Source of the DNA: PXAP01 sp964421595
GTDB taxonomy: Bacteria; Bacteroidota; Bacteroidia; Bacteroidales; PUMT01
Direction of reading: 5' to 3'
Assembly (NCBI GenBank): GCA_964421595.1
Contig: CAYQXY010000008.1
Location: 68,965 to 132,964, forward strand
DNA length: 64,000 nt
In this document: piece by piece, positions 17,375 to 26,568 of the stretch
How positions within the stretch are numbered: position 1 is the stretch's first letter
Layout: each line of letters opens with the position of its first letter
Made by a program: the position numbers and the translations under genes
The notes under the pieces: generated by a model
Told to the model about the DNA's origin: nothing
The model's database searches: none
Seen by the model: the letters and a program-made list of their open reading frames with translations, nothing else

Positions 17375-19891
17375 TTAATACCGTACCCTTACCTGTATGC
17401 CCAAAAACCTTGGAGCCCCGGCAATGAAGGTAGGTGTACCAAATATCAGTCCTGTATTTCCTGCATCAATAATGTACTTCTCATCAAGCAAATTAGAGCT
17501 GTAAAAAGCCACTTCGTATTTGCGATTATTGGTGATATAGCCCAATTTTAGATTTAAAAGACCATAAGCATCCTGTTCAATCCCTGGCTGATTTTCTTCC
17601 TCAAAGAAAATATGCGATTTATATGTGAAACTAGGGCGAAGATAAAGCATACCAATTCCTGTATCAAGTTCGAAATTTGCTCCAGTTGAGACACTGTGTT
17701 TTGGAGTTAGCCTGAACCTGTTTCCGGATAATACCTGCTCAATCCCATCCCTGTCTGTATCCTTAAAGCTGGCATCCAACAGAGCATAATTGACAAAAAC
17801 TGATGTACTCCTGCCAATAGCGTAGCGTAAAGCAGTCTCGATTCCCATAGCCGAGGCATCTCCGGCATCTTTAGTAAATCGTCTGATGGTCCCGTCCCTG
17901 ATTTCGGTTACTGCTGTTTGAAAGTTGCGATAATCATAACTAAACAAACTGAGGTCCCACTGAATTCGTCTATCTGCCATGGTCGTTTTAACACCAACCT
18001 CATAACTGTAAACGATTTCTTCACTTATATCTTCCGAGCCTATTGAGGTTACCTCAATCACATGCGGTCTTCTTCCCCTTGAAACACTAGCATAGGTATT
18101 GACATTGTCAGAAAACTTATACCCGGCTATAAACCTGCCGACCCATGAAAAGAAATCTCCTTCTCCCTTTACCCTTCCTTCGGTGGGCTGGAATAAAATG
18201 TTGGGAGAAGACCCAAATACATCGTTCAGCAAAACACCCGCAACGCTAGGTTCTCCATAAAAATTGGCCTCATAACCATTTCTCACCTTTTCATAGCTTC
18301 CTCTTAATCCGATTGTCAGGTTCAGCTTTTCGGATGCTTTATATGTTCCATCCATAAACATCTCAAAAGCACTGACATTACCATGGTTTGCATATGATTC
18401 TTTATGGAAGGGTTTTAAAGGAGCACCAATAAGTTGTCCTGCAATCAAAAAAGGAGTTCCATCAGAATTATATGTGGGTAAAACAGGAAACATACCACCG
18501 GTTGCCTGATTAATCATGGGACTAATCATCGATATAAAACTACGCTCATCTGTTTCAAAAGGGACTTTCTGGTAGCCATTCTCCCAAAAGTAACCGATTC
18601 CGGCAAAACCGGCAAAACGATCATTATTATCAATATTTAGTCTCAGTTCCTGGCTGAACTGATCACCATAAGCATCTTCTGCAAACCACAGGGCTGGTAA
18701 GGAAGAACCATCAGCATCAAATGATTCGAAGGAGTCAAAACTTCGAAATGCTGTTGTTGAGGTAATCCGCAGTGCCTCACTAATATCATGACTGGCAATT
18801 AAAGTTGATCCCATTACAGTTCTGTCAATAAATAACTCTTTACCCCTTTCCAGATTTGCTGGAGTAAATGGATCAAGTGTTTCAGGAATAGCGGCCAAAG
18901 TTCCACTCTGAAAGGCAGTACCCGGAGAATCATCTAACTGGTAATTATTTATCCAATCAATTGTGGTACTGGTTGAAGGTTTCCAACGCAAGCTGCCACG
19001 TAAGGCAATTGTTGATTTACCGTTTAATTCCCCCCCTGCCAGGTTCTCAATAAAGCCATCACGTTCACTGTATTGACCAGCCAGTCGAAAAGCCAGCTTA
19101 TTCCTAAGCGGTACATTCAGGTAACCACTAACCAATTTTTGGTTAAAATTTCCATAACCCAGGCTTATCTCCCCAGAATTAAAAGGCTGTGGCTTATTTT
19201 GTACAAAATGCACAGCTCCGATCTGCGCCCCCCTGCCGAAAATAGTTCCCTGGGGTCCTTTTAATACTTCAATACGCTCCATATCAAACAATTCAACAAC
19301 CGACCCACGACTCTTTGAAATGGATACACCATCCTGAAATACGGATACACGAGGTTCAACGCGTGAGTCTCCACTATCGGAAGTAATTCCCCTCACAACA
19401 AAACCGGGGTTATTAGGACTCTGAAGCTGAACCTGAAGGCCGGGTACATATTCAGACAAAGCATCAACCTCCCGGATATTATAATCCCTGAAAAATGCAT
19501 TGTTATATGATGTGATGGCTACAGGCACATCGAATATAAATTGCTCACGATGTTGTGCGGTAACAACAACCTCATTCAGCGACACTTGCGTGTCCTTCAT
19601 CACAACCTGAAGGTTGGTACCTCTTGCATTTGCACGGGCAGACAGCTCAATGGTCTCAAAACCAATATAGCTAAAAACAACATTATAATTTTGCGTGTTT
19701 AATCCAGTAATCTGGAAACTGCCGTCTGCTGCACTGGCAGTACCAGTGTTTGTGCCGGCAATGTTTACAGTCACGCCGGGCAATGGTTCATTCTTCTCAT
19801 CTACTACATTGCCGTTAATATATGCTGTGTTCTGGCCGTAAATAGAAAACCAAAAGGATAATAGTGTAAAGAAAATAGTAAGTCTTTTCAT
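17375..19891 (-). CDS. TonB-dependent outer membrane receptor with carboxypeptidase-like N-terminal domain
   Basis: The start is taken at the ATG at 19891 (MKRLTIFF), which opens directly with a signal peptide ending IYGQ; the 13 residues before it are not signal-like. The 838-residue protein has a CarboxypepD_reg-like domain (about 20-105, ending VSLNEVVVTAQ, the TonB-box region), a plug (VPVAITSYN, then VSVFQDGVSI and RIEVLKGPQGTIFGRGAQIG) and a barrel ending in aromatic residues. It is not a SusC: it is shorter, has no STN domain and has no SusD partner. The closest general type is the iron-complex/vitamin receptor class, but the next gene, a PLC-like enzyme, suggests uptake of an enzyme product. 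Confidence 0.9.
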   Translation of the reverse strand: MKRLTIFFTLLSFWFSIYGQNTAYINGNVVDEKNEPLPGVTVNIAGTNTGTASAADGSFQITGLNTQNYNVVFSYIGFETIELSARANARGTNLQVVMKDTQVSLNEVVVTAQHREQFIFDVPVAITSYNNAFFRDYNIREVDALSEYVPGLQVQLQSPNNPGFVVRGITSDSGDSRVEPRVSVFQDGVSISKSRGSVVELFDMERIEVLKGPQGTIFGRGAQIGAVHFVQNKPQPFNSGEISLGYGNFNQKLVSGYLNVPLRNKLAFRLAGQYSERDGFIENLAGGELNGKSTIALRGSLRWKPSTSTTIDWINNYQLDDSPGTAFQSGTLAAIPETLDPFTPANLERGKELFIDRTVMGSTLIASHDISEALRITSTTAFRSFDSFESFDADGSSLPALWFAEDAYGDQFSQELRLNIDNNDRFAGFAGIGYFWENGYQKVPFETDERSFISMISPMINQATGGMFPVLPTYNSDGTPFLIAGQLIGAPLKPFHKESYANHGNVSAFEMFMDGTYKASEKLNLTIGLRGSYEKVRNGYEANFYGEPSVAGVLLNDVFGSSPNILFQPTEGRVKGEGDFFSWVGRFIAGYKFSDNVNTYASVSRGRRPHVIEVTSIGSEDISEEIVYSYEVGVKTTMADRRIQWDLSLFSYDYRNFQTAVTEIRDGTIRRFTKDAGDASAMGIETALRYAIGRSTSVFVNYALLDASFKDTDRDGIEQVLSGNRFRLTPKHSVSTGANFELDTGIGMLYLRPSFTYKSHIFFEEENQPGIEQDAYGLLNLKLGYITNNRKYEVAFYSSNLLDEKYIIDAGNTGLIFGTPTFIAGAPRFLGIQVRVRY

Positions 19892-19930
19892 GGTATTTAA
19901 GTTTAAGATAATCGTAGCAAGATTAATCAT

Positions 19931-20359
19931 AAACCCAAATACCCGTATTAACAGTGAATGAAATATTAATTAATATTATTTGTCTTAATTATTAAGAAAA
20001 GTTTGTTGTAGGTTTGTCGGAACCCTTTACTAATTCTTAAATAAACTGATCAGGAGTCAGAGGATTCTTAAGGAAATGCAGACGCTAATCTGGCAACCGG
20101 AGATTTTTCAGGGCTACACTCATGACTATACTACTATCGGCTGACTATAGTCGGTAAAACTGATCTGTTCACCCATATTGTTAATTTATGGTTTATCTTA
20201 CCAAACTGAATACCACCGTCAGTTGTCGAACTGTATTAAGCTTAATGCACCTGTCCATTAAGATGATAATTCAGTAAACAATTTCCGCGAGTTATCTGGA
20301 ATTTCTTAGCAGGTGTCGCTGAAATTTTTCAGGTTAATATCATCCATAGTATTATATGG
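19931..20359. other. Intergenic, 430 bp, no gene seen
   Basis: The strip holds the promoter side of the TonB receptor gene. I find no coding frame of note on either strand. It contains the 10-bp palindrome GACTATAGTC near 20144, whose function is unknown. Confidence 0.5.
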
Positions 20360-21193
20360 TTACCATTTTTCAACCTTTTTGAGAAAATTCATCACGATCT
20401 TGTTAAATGTATCAGGATCATCCATATTGGCGCAATGACCTGCATTTTCAATTAAGTAGAATTCGCTGGATGGGTTCTCCTTATGCCACTTTCTGCTCAT
20501 TCTTATTGCCAGCTCAATATCCTTATCTCCGCTCAATATTAACAATGGGTAATTCTGAATGACTCCCTCCCTGTGCCTTACAACGTTTCCCAGTCCAGAC
20601 ATTGCTAAGAAGGACTTTCGGGTAAACATCTTTGCCATTTCATAAAAATGAACTTTCTCTTCAGGCCTGTTTACCGAAACTTTTGCCACATAACGCCTGA
20701 ATGAATTCATGGAGAAAAGGGCCTTGAAAATCCACTTTAAGTTTTCTGATCGTTGTGCTTTATTAAGTTCTTTATTATCAGCATTTATATCATAGCCGCC
20801 CAAAACTGTCATGGAATGTACTTTTTCCGGATAGTGCAAGGCAAAATACTGTGCTATGAGTGACCCCATGGAAACGCCAACAAAATGAGCCTTACTGTAA
20901 TTTTCACTTTCCATAATGGTGTGAATATAATGGATAGTATGATCTATTCTGGCCCTTCCATATTGGAATAGACCATGTCCAGGCATGTCCATGGTAATAA
21001 CCCGGTAGTTGTTTGCGAAAAAATCAATTTGCCGGTCAAAAGCTCTGTGGTCAGCAAATGCGGGGTGAAGAAAAACAATCAATTCGTTATCATTATTACC
21101 ACTAGCGTAGTAATGAATTGAGTCGCCGTCATGTATCAACTCTTTATTCTCAATTTCGCTTTCAATTTGAAATTTTTTAAAATCCAGGTTCAT
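20360..21193 (-). CDS. Alpha/beta hydrolase
   Basis: A 277-residue cytosolic protein with the alpha/beta-hydrolase pattern. The oxyanion region is LIVFLHPAFADHRAFDRQ, the strand-turn-strand DMPGHGLF follows, the nucleophile elbow is GVSMG (Ser about residue 108), the acid is in LILSGDKDIELA and the catalytic His is in ENAGHCANMD. It should cleave an ester, lactone or C-C bond in a small molecule. No neighbour points to a pathway: 430 bp separates it from the receptor gene and about 300 bp from the next gene. A catalytically competent enzyme is well supported, the substrate is not. Confidence 0.85.
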   Translation of the reverse strand: MNLDFKKFQIESEIENKELIHDGDSIHYYASGNNDNELIVFLHPAFADHRAFDRQIDFFANNYRVITMDMPGHGLFQYGRARIDHTIHYIHTIMESENYSKAHFVGVSMGSLIAQYFALHYPEKVHSMTVLGGYDINADNKELNKAQRSENLKWIFKALFSMNSFRRYVAKVSVNRPEEKVHFYEMAKMFTRKSFLAMSGLGNVVRHREGVIQNYPLLILSGDKDIELAIRMSRKWHKENPSSEFYLIENAGHCANMDDPDTFNKIVMNFLKKVEKW

Positions 21194-21489
21194 TTTTTTT
21201 TATTTTATTTTCGATTTTTTCATTGTTAATCAGTTTGGAAGCGATAGCAGCCCCATTTTGCCGGCTATGAATATAATTCAAATTACTGGGTTTGTCAGTT
21301 TCATTAAAAATGGATTGGTGCATCAATACTAAAATTTACCTGCAGGTACCCGGAAATTCTAAAAACAGAGATGACAAAAATCCATTATATGCTGGTTTGA
21401 CATCCCTTTTATTCGCTCTAAGGAAGTATAATCGTTTACCCTGATGGCAATGCTGGAGTTTTTTGATTTCCTGGAGATGGTTCTATAAG

Positions 21490-21957
21490 TTACTTCCCTT
21501 TCTGGCTGGTTCTCCGCCTGGCTTCCTCGGTTATGGCACCGCTTTCGGCACGGGTAATGTTTGTGATAAATTCAACCCTACGGAAGCGGATAGCACTCCA
21601 GTCCTCATCGATGGCTACCTGACGGACGGGTTCCAGGTTGTATTTACCAAGACCTTCCCAGCCCGTATCGCGGTTGAATCCGCACTTGTAATTCTTCGAT
21701 GATCCTTTGGGGTAGCAGAACCAGAGTATGGCATCGCCCTTAAACTTAGGCATAATAGCATCGGCGTACGCATCGATCTGCGACTTGGTGGTTACAAAGC
21801 AGATAGCAAATTCTACCTCGGCTATTTTGGTCTCGTCGGTTACTATCTGCGTAAATTCTAACATTGCCGAAAGCTCAGCTTCAAACGATTTGGGATTGTT
21901 TAAAACCAGTATAGCCTTATACCCTTTGAAGTTTAGCTTTTAAAAAAGCGGTGTCAT
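21490..21957 (-). pseudogene. Small conserved hypothetical gene with an in-frame stop at codon 6
   Basis: From the ATG at 21957 the frame reads MTPLF, then a UAA stop (21940-21942), then continues KLNFKGYKAILVLNNPKSF and on to a normal end at 21490. The protein resembles a cytosolic Bacteroidetes family of about 150 residues with the motifs AILWFCYPKGSSKNYKCGFN and VRQVAIDEDWSAIRFRRVEF, which I know only as hypothetical. Related proteins start with a Lys-rich segment, so an AAA-to-TAA change at codon 6 is the simplest explanation. Translation could restart at the internal ATG at 21864 (124 residues) but would lose the first third. Inactivation is likely; a sequencing error is possible. Confidence 0.6.
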
Positions 21958-22248
21958 ATCTGTTTGTTTTTGAGTATTGCTAAAAATTAATGAATGATTA
22001 TATGATCGTAATAAACCTTATTTGTACTTGCTATTGCTGGATTCCTATTATTAATAAAGTTTTTGTCCGAATTATTTACTATCCTTAGTTCTACCTCCCT
22101 CGTTCCCCCGGAAATTTAAAAAATTTTACTAATTTGAAATTATTGAAAAACACAACGAGAATCTGTACTTGATTTGATTAAAAAACGAATTAATAATCTA
22201 TCCCGCTAAAAGATGCATTGAATATATAATATTTCTTTCCGACCGAAT

Positions 22249-22400
22249 CTAGAATAAATCATAATAAACTCCTTCATTAAGAGAATCTTGTTTTGTATAG
22301 TCAATCACATAGTCAGCGCCCGTTTTTTTACCATTTCCAAACTGGAGGTGCTACAAACACCTGTAACCTCCCTCCCTAAATGCTTAACTAACCTGGTTGA
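22249..22400 (-). pseudogene. Middle fragment of a broken MDR oxidoreductase gene
   Basis: The minus strand reads HLGREVTGVCSTSSLEMVK, then after a one-base shift in a run of seven A residues GADYVIDYTKQDSLNEGVYY. This matches the NADPH-binding half of MDR enzymes (intact copy here: YYGAEVTAVCSSKNFDIVKS and GADKVIDYTNEDF). It ends at a stop at 22249. A piece of the N-terminus of the same kind of gene lies at 24310-24399 in the same orientation, with a complete FAD oxidoreductase gene in between. Confidence 0.75.
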
Positions 22401-22415
22401 AACTATTAAAGAACA

Positions 22416-23909
22416 TTACAGCGATTTATCAGAAACAAACCTCTGTTTTTCCTTTTTACAAACAAGTTGCACAGCCCACTTACCAGTTTGTGCCGAGGGG
22501 GGTAACCCACCACCTGGGAATAGCCATTGCCCCGCCATATAGAAGTTTTTAAGTTTTGGCAATTGCATATCCAATGTCCTCATCATATTTTCTTTTGTTG
22601 GCATAAAACCTTCGTAAGCACCATCTTTTACCCCAGTGTACTTAACATTTGTTTTGGGTGTTGCTACATCAATCACTTCAATGTGTTTCGAGATAGATGG
22701 ATAAATAGTTTCTAAACAATCAATTGCGTCTTTTTCTATTTGGATTTTTTCGTTTTTATACTCTTCGCCTTCCAAATTTGCCCAAAATTTCCAGGGGGTT
22801 TCGTAACGCAAAACTATTGTAGTTTTACCTTCGGGTGCCATTGTGTCATCATAGGAATAGTTCATTACCGAAAAACCATATTCAAGTTTGGTTTGTGCTA
22901 TTTTAAACCCTTTTGAAACATTCATTATAATGGGTGCGTCGGATTTTATTTCTCTATTAATTCCGAAGGATACTTGTACCAATGGCGTAAACAGTTCCCA
23001 GTTTTTATAAGCAAAATCAATTTTTTTATTAACAAATTTTCCTTCCAGCATTTTGTATATAGTAGTGTAACCGTCGGCTGTGCTAATCACATAGTCGGCA
23101 TAGATTTTAGTACCGTCTGTAAGAACAACCCCTTTTGCTGTGTTTTCTTCGACAATAATTTTCTCTACTCTTTTCTTGTATGAAATCTTACCACCAAGTT
23201 TCTCAAGTTTTTCTACCATTCTTTGCGCCAAGGGGTAAGAGCCCTCTTTTATATAGCCTGCATTTTTTTGATTAAAAAAACCAAGCATAAAAATAAAAGC
23301 CAAAGCGGAGAAATTCCTATCTCCGTAGATTGTATAAAAAACTGATTTTAATCTTTCATTTTTGAAATTGAGTTTGTCAAAATATTCCTTACAAGTTAAA
23401 CGGCCAAATTTTCTGACAACCTTAAATACCGGGAACATAACAGGAAGAATTCTTAAGTAATCCAGCGGACTTCTTAACTCGGGTGGAAGAGCAAAGGGTT
23501 CTAAGAAAGCACTCCTGCGCATATGATTGCACATCTTTTGTATACTTTTGCTGTCTTCGGGTGCAATCTCAATAAGGTATTTTTCCCACCGATCGATGTT
23601 TGAATAGATAAAAAACTCATTTCCCTCATTATCAATAATTTTAGAATGAATATCGTGATCAATAATTTCAGTTTGGTCATTAATCACGTTGGTCTCTCTC
23701 CAAATATCGTAAAACGCCCCCTTTGAGGTCCCGACAAGCCAGTGTAAACAATAATCGAAACGAAACTTTTTGCGCTCCCATGCTGTACATTGACCACCTG
23801 CCGTAGTGTGCATTTCAAGAATCTCGGTATTTAATCCGTTCATTGCAGAGTATATTCCAGCAGATAACCCGGCAACTCCGCCACCAATTACTATTACTTT
23901 TTTATTCAT
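22416..23909 (-). CDS. FAD-dependent oxidoreductase of the phytoene desaturase / carotenoid isomerase-like family
   Basis: A 497-residue protein. The N-terminus is a dinucleotide-binding fold VIVIGGGVAGLSAGIYSAMNG followed by EILEMHTTAGGQCTAWERK, the FAD signature of CrtI/CrtH-like amine-oxidase superfamily members. The C-terminal FAD-binding end is LPKLKNFYMAGQWLFPGGGLPPS. These enzymes desaturate, isomerise or saturate polyenes or retinoid-like substrates. No carotenoid genes are nearby, so the substrate is open. The gene is complete and sits between the two remaining pieces of an MDR pseudogene on the same strand, which suggests that it came in by insertion or rearrangement. Confidence 0.82.
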   Translation of the reverse strand: MNKKVIVIGGGVAGLSAGIYSAMNGLNTEILEMHTTAGGQCTAWERKKFRFDYCLHWLVGTSKGAFYDIWRETNVINDQTEIIDHDIHSKIIDNEGNEFFIYSNIDRWEKYLIEIAPEDSKSIQKMCNHMRRSAFLEPFALPPELRSPLDYLRILPVMFPVFKVVRKFGRLTCKEYFDKLNFKNERLKSVFYTIYGDRNFSALAFIFMLGFFNQKNAGYIKEGSYPLAQRMVEKLEKLGGKISYKKRVEKIIVEENTAKGVVLTDGTKIYADYVISTADGYTTIYKMLEGKFVNKKIDFAYKNWELFTPLVQVSFGINREIKSDAPIIMNVSKGFKIAQTKLEYGFSVMNYSYDDTMAPEGKTTIVLRYETPWKFWANLEGEEYKNEKIQIEKDAIDCLETIYPSISKHIEVIDVATPKTNVKYTGVKDGAYEGFMPTKENMMRTLDMQLPKLKNFYMAGQWLFPGGGLPPSAQTGKWAVQLVCKKEKQRFVSDKSL

Positions 23910-23967
23910 TATAAGCTAATGGACTAGTTTGACATCTTACTATATTTGTTTTCAAATAATTTCTATG

Positions 23968-24198
23968 CTAATATCCACGTGATAAAGAAAACTCATACAA
24001 ACCCATCTGTGTTTTAAGCAACAGCTTGTTCTCGTATATGTTAACAGTCATAATTATGGATTTAAAGTGGCTTCCATCCACTGAAAACAATTTGTGCTTT
24101 TTATAAAAAGATAAGTTTAGCTCTAGTGGGGTAATATAAAGGAGGATATTAATTTTTCTCATTGTTTCGGAAATTGCAGTTTCCTTTAACACCAGCAT
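23968..24198 (-). CDS. Possible small hypothetical protein
   Basis: A 76-codon frame with an ATG start, 58 bp upstream of the FAD oxidoreductase gene and on the same strand. The product is basic with no signal, membrane helix or motif that I recognise. It lies inside the segment that separates the two MDR relics. It may be a real short gene of the inserted segment or chance. Confidence 0.25.
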   Translation of the reverse strand: MLVLKETAISETMRKINILLYITPLELNLSFYKKHKLFSVDGSHFKSIIMTVNIYENKLLLKTQMGLYEFSLSRGY

Positions 24199-24309
24199 AA
24201 GTATTTAGTGAGCAATTGTTCGGCAATCTTTATGCCCGACATTTTTATTAGTGTATAGTGTTAGTAAAAGTAATCCGAAAAGTAAAGTGAAATGTTAGGG
24301 GAATGTTAA

Positions 24310-24399
24310 GATTTACCTTGTCTTTAGGTACAGGTTTATTAATAACACAACAGACAAATTTTCAGGAGGTCCTTTTTTATTAAATATGGCTGCTTGCAT
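24310..24399 (-). pseudogene. N-terminal fragment of the same broken MDR oxidoreductase gene
   Basis: An ATG at 24399 starts MQAAIFNKKGPPENLSV, then after a frameshift INKPVPKDKV follows. This is the typical MDR N-terminus (intact copy here: MKAVVCTQYGKPEGL … KKPVPKDDEV). The sequence then leaves the family. The order and strand agree with the middle fragment at 22249-22400, so one gene was split. Confidence 0.7.
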
Positions 24400-24431
24400 T
24401 CCTTATTCTCTAAGTGTGGGGCATTGGTCAT

Positions 24432-25229
24432 TTATTTTTGTGCACTGAAATTGTATTTAAAATCCTTTAAGTGTGCTATAAAATATTCAAATTCATAGTC
24501 AGGGTATTTCCATGTTGCAATTCCTTTTGAAGGAAGATAATAGCCATTAAAATTCTTATAATCTTCGAATTTAACAATCCATGGACGAGAAATCCTGCCT
24601 TCAAATCTGTCATCTGTTGTGAATTTAATAAATTGACCAGCATCATTGAAATGAAAAATGCCTGTCCCGGTTAATCCATTATCCACGATTGTAGCTTTTA
24701 TTGAGTTTTTATTAATTTGTTGCCATGTTATGCCATCTGAAAGACAAGCGGAAGGCAAAAATAGTATCTCAGATAAATATGTTACTAATGCTGACTGATT
24801 CATTTCTCTGTCTGAAACATCAAATATTTTTATCAATTTAGCTACCATACCTAACATATTTCCATGTCCTGCTTTATATCTATCTCGTCCTTCAAATGGT
24901 ATAATTCCTAGCAAATAAGCTTTAAGATATACAATTCTAACATGGGGATTTGAAAATAGTAAATGGTCACACACTATCTTTTTCCATTTACTACTTACAT
25001 CAATTTTAATTTGTGCTTTGTCATAAATAATTTGCAAGTTTGATTCTTTTGGCTTTCCAATATAACCGGCAGCTTTTAAAAACGAACGCAATTGCACTGG
25101 AAGCCGATCAAAATCTTTCTCGGAGTAGACTTCATTCAGCTTAATTCTTAATGTATCAGATATTTCATTTCTGATTTCTGATTTTACAATCTTTTTAAGT
25201 GATGTACAACTAATTATCATAAAAAACAT
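24432..25229 (-). CDS. DUF6544 (formerly DUF6920) family protein
   Basis: A 265-residue protein of unknown function. It carries the pattern I associate with DUF6544: LPVQLRSFLKAAGYIGKPK near the start, then WKKIVCDHLLFSNPHVRIVY, FEGRDRYKAGHGNMLGMVAK, LVTYLSEILFLPSACLSDGI, and the end PWIVKFEDYKNFNGYYLPSK with WKYPDYEFEYFIAHLKDFKY. The ATG at 25229 gives only a short hydrophobic start ending in a Cys (MIISCTS), which is a marginal lipobox. Family members often have one or two extra membrane helices at the N-terminus, so this copy may be 5'-shortened. It lies downstream of the methyltransferase-flavodoxin operon on the same strand. Confidence 0.65.
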   Translation of the reverse strand: MFFMIISCTSLKKIVKSEIRNEISDTLRIKLNEVYSEKDFDRLPVQLRSFLKAAGYIGKPKESNLQIIYDKAQIKIDVSSKWKKIVCDHLLFSNPHVRIVYLKAYLLGIIPFEGRDRYKAGHGNMLGMVAKLIKIFDVSDREMNQSALVTYLSEILFLPSACLSDGITWQQINKNSIKATIVDNGLTGTGIFHFNDAGQFIKFTTDDRFEGRISRPWIVKFEDYKNFNGYYLPSKGIATWKYPDYEFEYFIAHLKDFKYNFSAQK

Positions 25230-25361
25230 TACTCAGGATTTACTGAATATCAATACTACTAATTTCTTTTTCTAGAATGTATTTTTAGATAAAAGATCCT
25301 TCTGTTAGATTGCGATAATGGCAAACTCAATATCCTTTAATCCATTTATTACAGGATGAAC

Positions 25362-26042
25362 TTAGTAATCTTGTGATAAAATCTTACTCCTAAACTCAAA
25401 AATCATTGCTACAAGGCCGCCCATAAATAAAATTCCTCCGATCATTATTCCTGATGCTAAAATGTTATTTTCAATAATATATCCGATTATACCGATAATA
25501 CAAAAAACTCCATTTAGTGAAATAAATATTCCTGAGAATTTTTTTAATTCCCTGAACATTAAAATCCCATATACTATTGAAGGGATACCTAAAATTGCGT
25601 ACGACATACCATTCATAAATCCTATAAACGATGTATAGTTGGCCTGTATAAATTGCGATGCGAAATAAATTTTATCGGGGCTGTCGAGTGAGTTAATTGC
25701 AATTAACGGGATAACCGATATTTGAATTGAATAACAAAAAATATTTATTACGCCGTAAATGGGAATAAAAACAAATCCTATCGATGCATAACTTCCATAT
25801 TTAATTTTTAAATAATTGTACAGAAAAGCAAATAACATTATAGCTGTAATGGTAAGAAGAGTTGCATTGATATAATTACCCATAAAAAAAATGTCAGGAT
25901 CTGATGCCCAATCCACATAGTCTTCGCTTGTCCAGGAACTTTCGACCTGCGACATTGAAACCCCTGTAAAAACCAACCATATTACGGTTTGAACCAATAG
26001 TATTAGGGAAGTAACTCTTATTTTATTCTGTTGATTATTCAT
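25362..26042 (-). CDS. Six-helix integral membrane protein (DUF4386-like)
   Basis: A 226-residue protein made of about six hydrophobic helices (starting near residues 10, 58, 88, 135, 168 and 195) with short loops. The layout, with FMGNYINATLLTITAIMLFA and a pair of helices near the end, resembles the DUF4386 group of membrane proteins, but I am not certain. Its ATG overlaps the end of the flavodoxin gene by 8 bp, so it is the third gene of a tightly coupled operon with the methyltransferase and flavodoxin. No transport or enzymatic motif is visible. Confidence 0.6.
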   Translation of the reverse strand: MNNQQNKIRVTSLILLVQTVIWLVFTGVSMSQVESSWTSEDYVDWASDPDIFFMGNYINATLLTITAIMLFAFLYNYLKIKYGSYASIGFVFIPIYGVINIFCYSIQISVIPLIAINSLDSPDKIYFASQFIQANYTSFIGFMNGMSYAILGIPSIVYGILMFRELKKFSGIFISLNGVFCIIGIIGYIIENNILASGIMIGGILFMGGLVAMIFEFRSKILSQDY

Positions 26043-26568
26043 TGGTTATTCTCTCAATAAAAGCTTCATAAATTTCAAATATTTTCCCTTTGAAGTTTTC
26101 GCTGTTCATATGCACTTTCATAAAGGCGGCAGAGTCTTCTTTAAGTTCAGCGGGTGCAAATACATCAACAGGGAAAGCTTCACAATGCAAACACTTATCT
26201 TTCAATAAACTTTTTACCTGGTTGAAAACCAGATTATGCCCGTACTTGTTGTCTTTATCTTTAAAGGAGCTGCCGCAGCAAGTCACAAACACCAGTTTTC
26301 TTAATTTTTTGGAATGCTTGTTTATTAAGTTTTTGAGCGGAATAATCAGCCTTCCCATGTAAATCGGGCCGCAAAGAATAACCCTGTCGTAGTTTTCGAT
26401 ATTTGATTTTAACTTTCTGTTTCCCAGGTTCAAGCCCATGATCATCAATAAATGGGCATTCAGTCGGGGCTTAATTTCTTCAATTTCGCACTTCAAATCA
26501 TTGGCAATCCTGGTGGCCAAAAATCTGTTGCTGCCCTTTCGGGAGTAGTAGTAAACTATTGTTTTCAT
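26035..26568 (-). CDS. Flavodoxin-fold protein
   Basis: I take the ATG at 26568 (MKTIVYYYSRKG), because it forms an ATGA overlap with the upstream methyltransferase stop; a start four codons earlier would overlap more. The 177-residue protein has the FMN phosphate-binding loop YYSRKGSNRFLATRIA near the N-terminus and RVILCGPIYMGRL at about residue 65, the usual flavodoxin strand and loop. VFVTCCGSSF follows. It resembles the protoporphyrinogen-oxidase-like and general flavodoxin_5 groups. It would carry electrons or reduce a quinone in the cytosol. Coupling to a methyltransferase and a membrane protein suggests work on a lipid-soluble substrate. Confidence 0.8.
   Translation of the reverse strand: MKTIVYYYSRKGSNRFLATRIANDLKCEIEEIKPRLNAHLLMIMGLNLGNRKLKSNIENYDRVILCGPIYMGRLIIPLKNLINKHSKKLRKLVFVTCCGSSFKDKDNKYGHNLVFNQVKSLLKDKCLHCEAFPVDVFAPAELKEDSAAFMKVHMNSENFKGKIFEIYEAFIERITNE

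Noticed and set aside
21405..21475. Possible MDR C-terminal tail (IAIRVNDYTSLER) on the minus strand
   Set aside because: Resembles the end of the intact MDR protein (VAVRIND) but only over a few residues, so it is not claimed as a feature.
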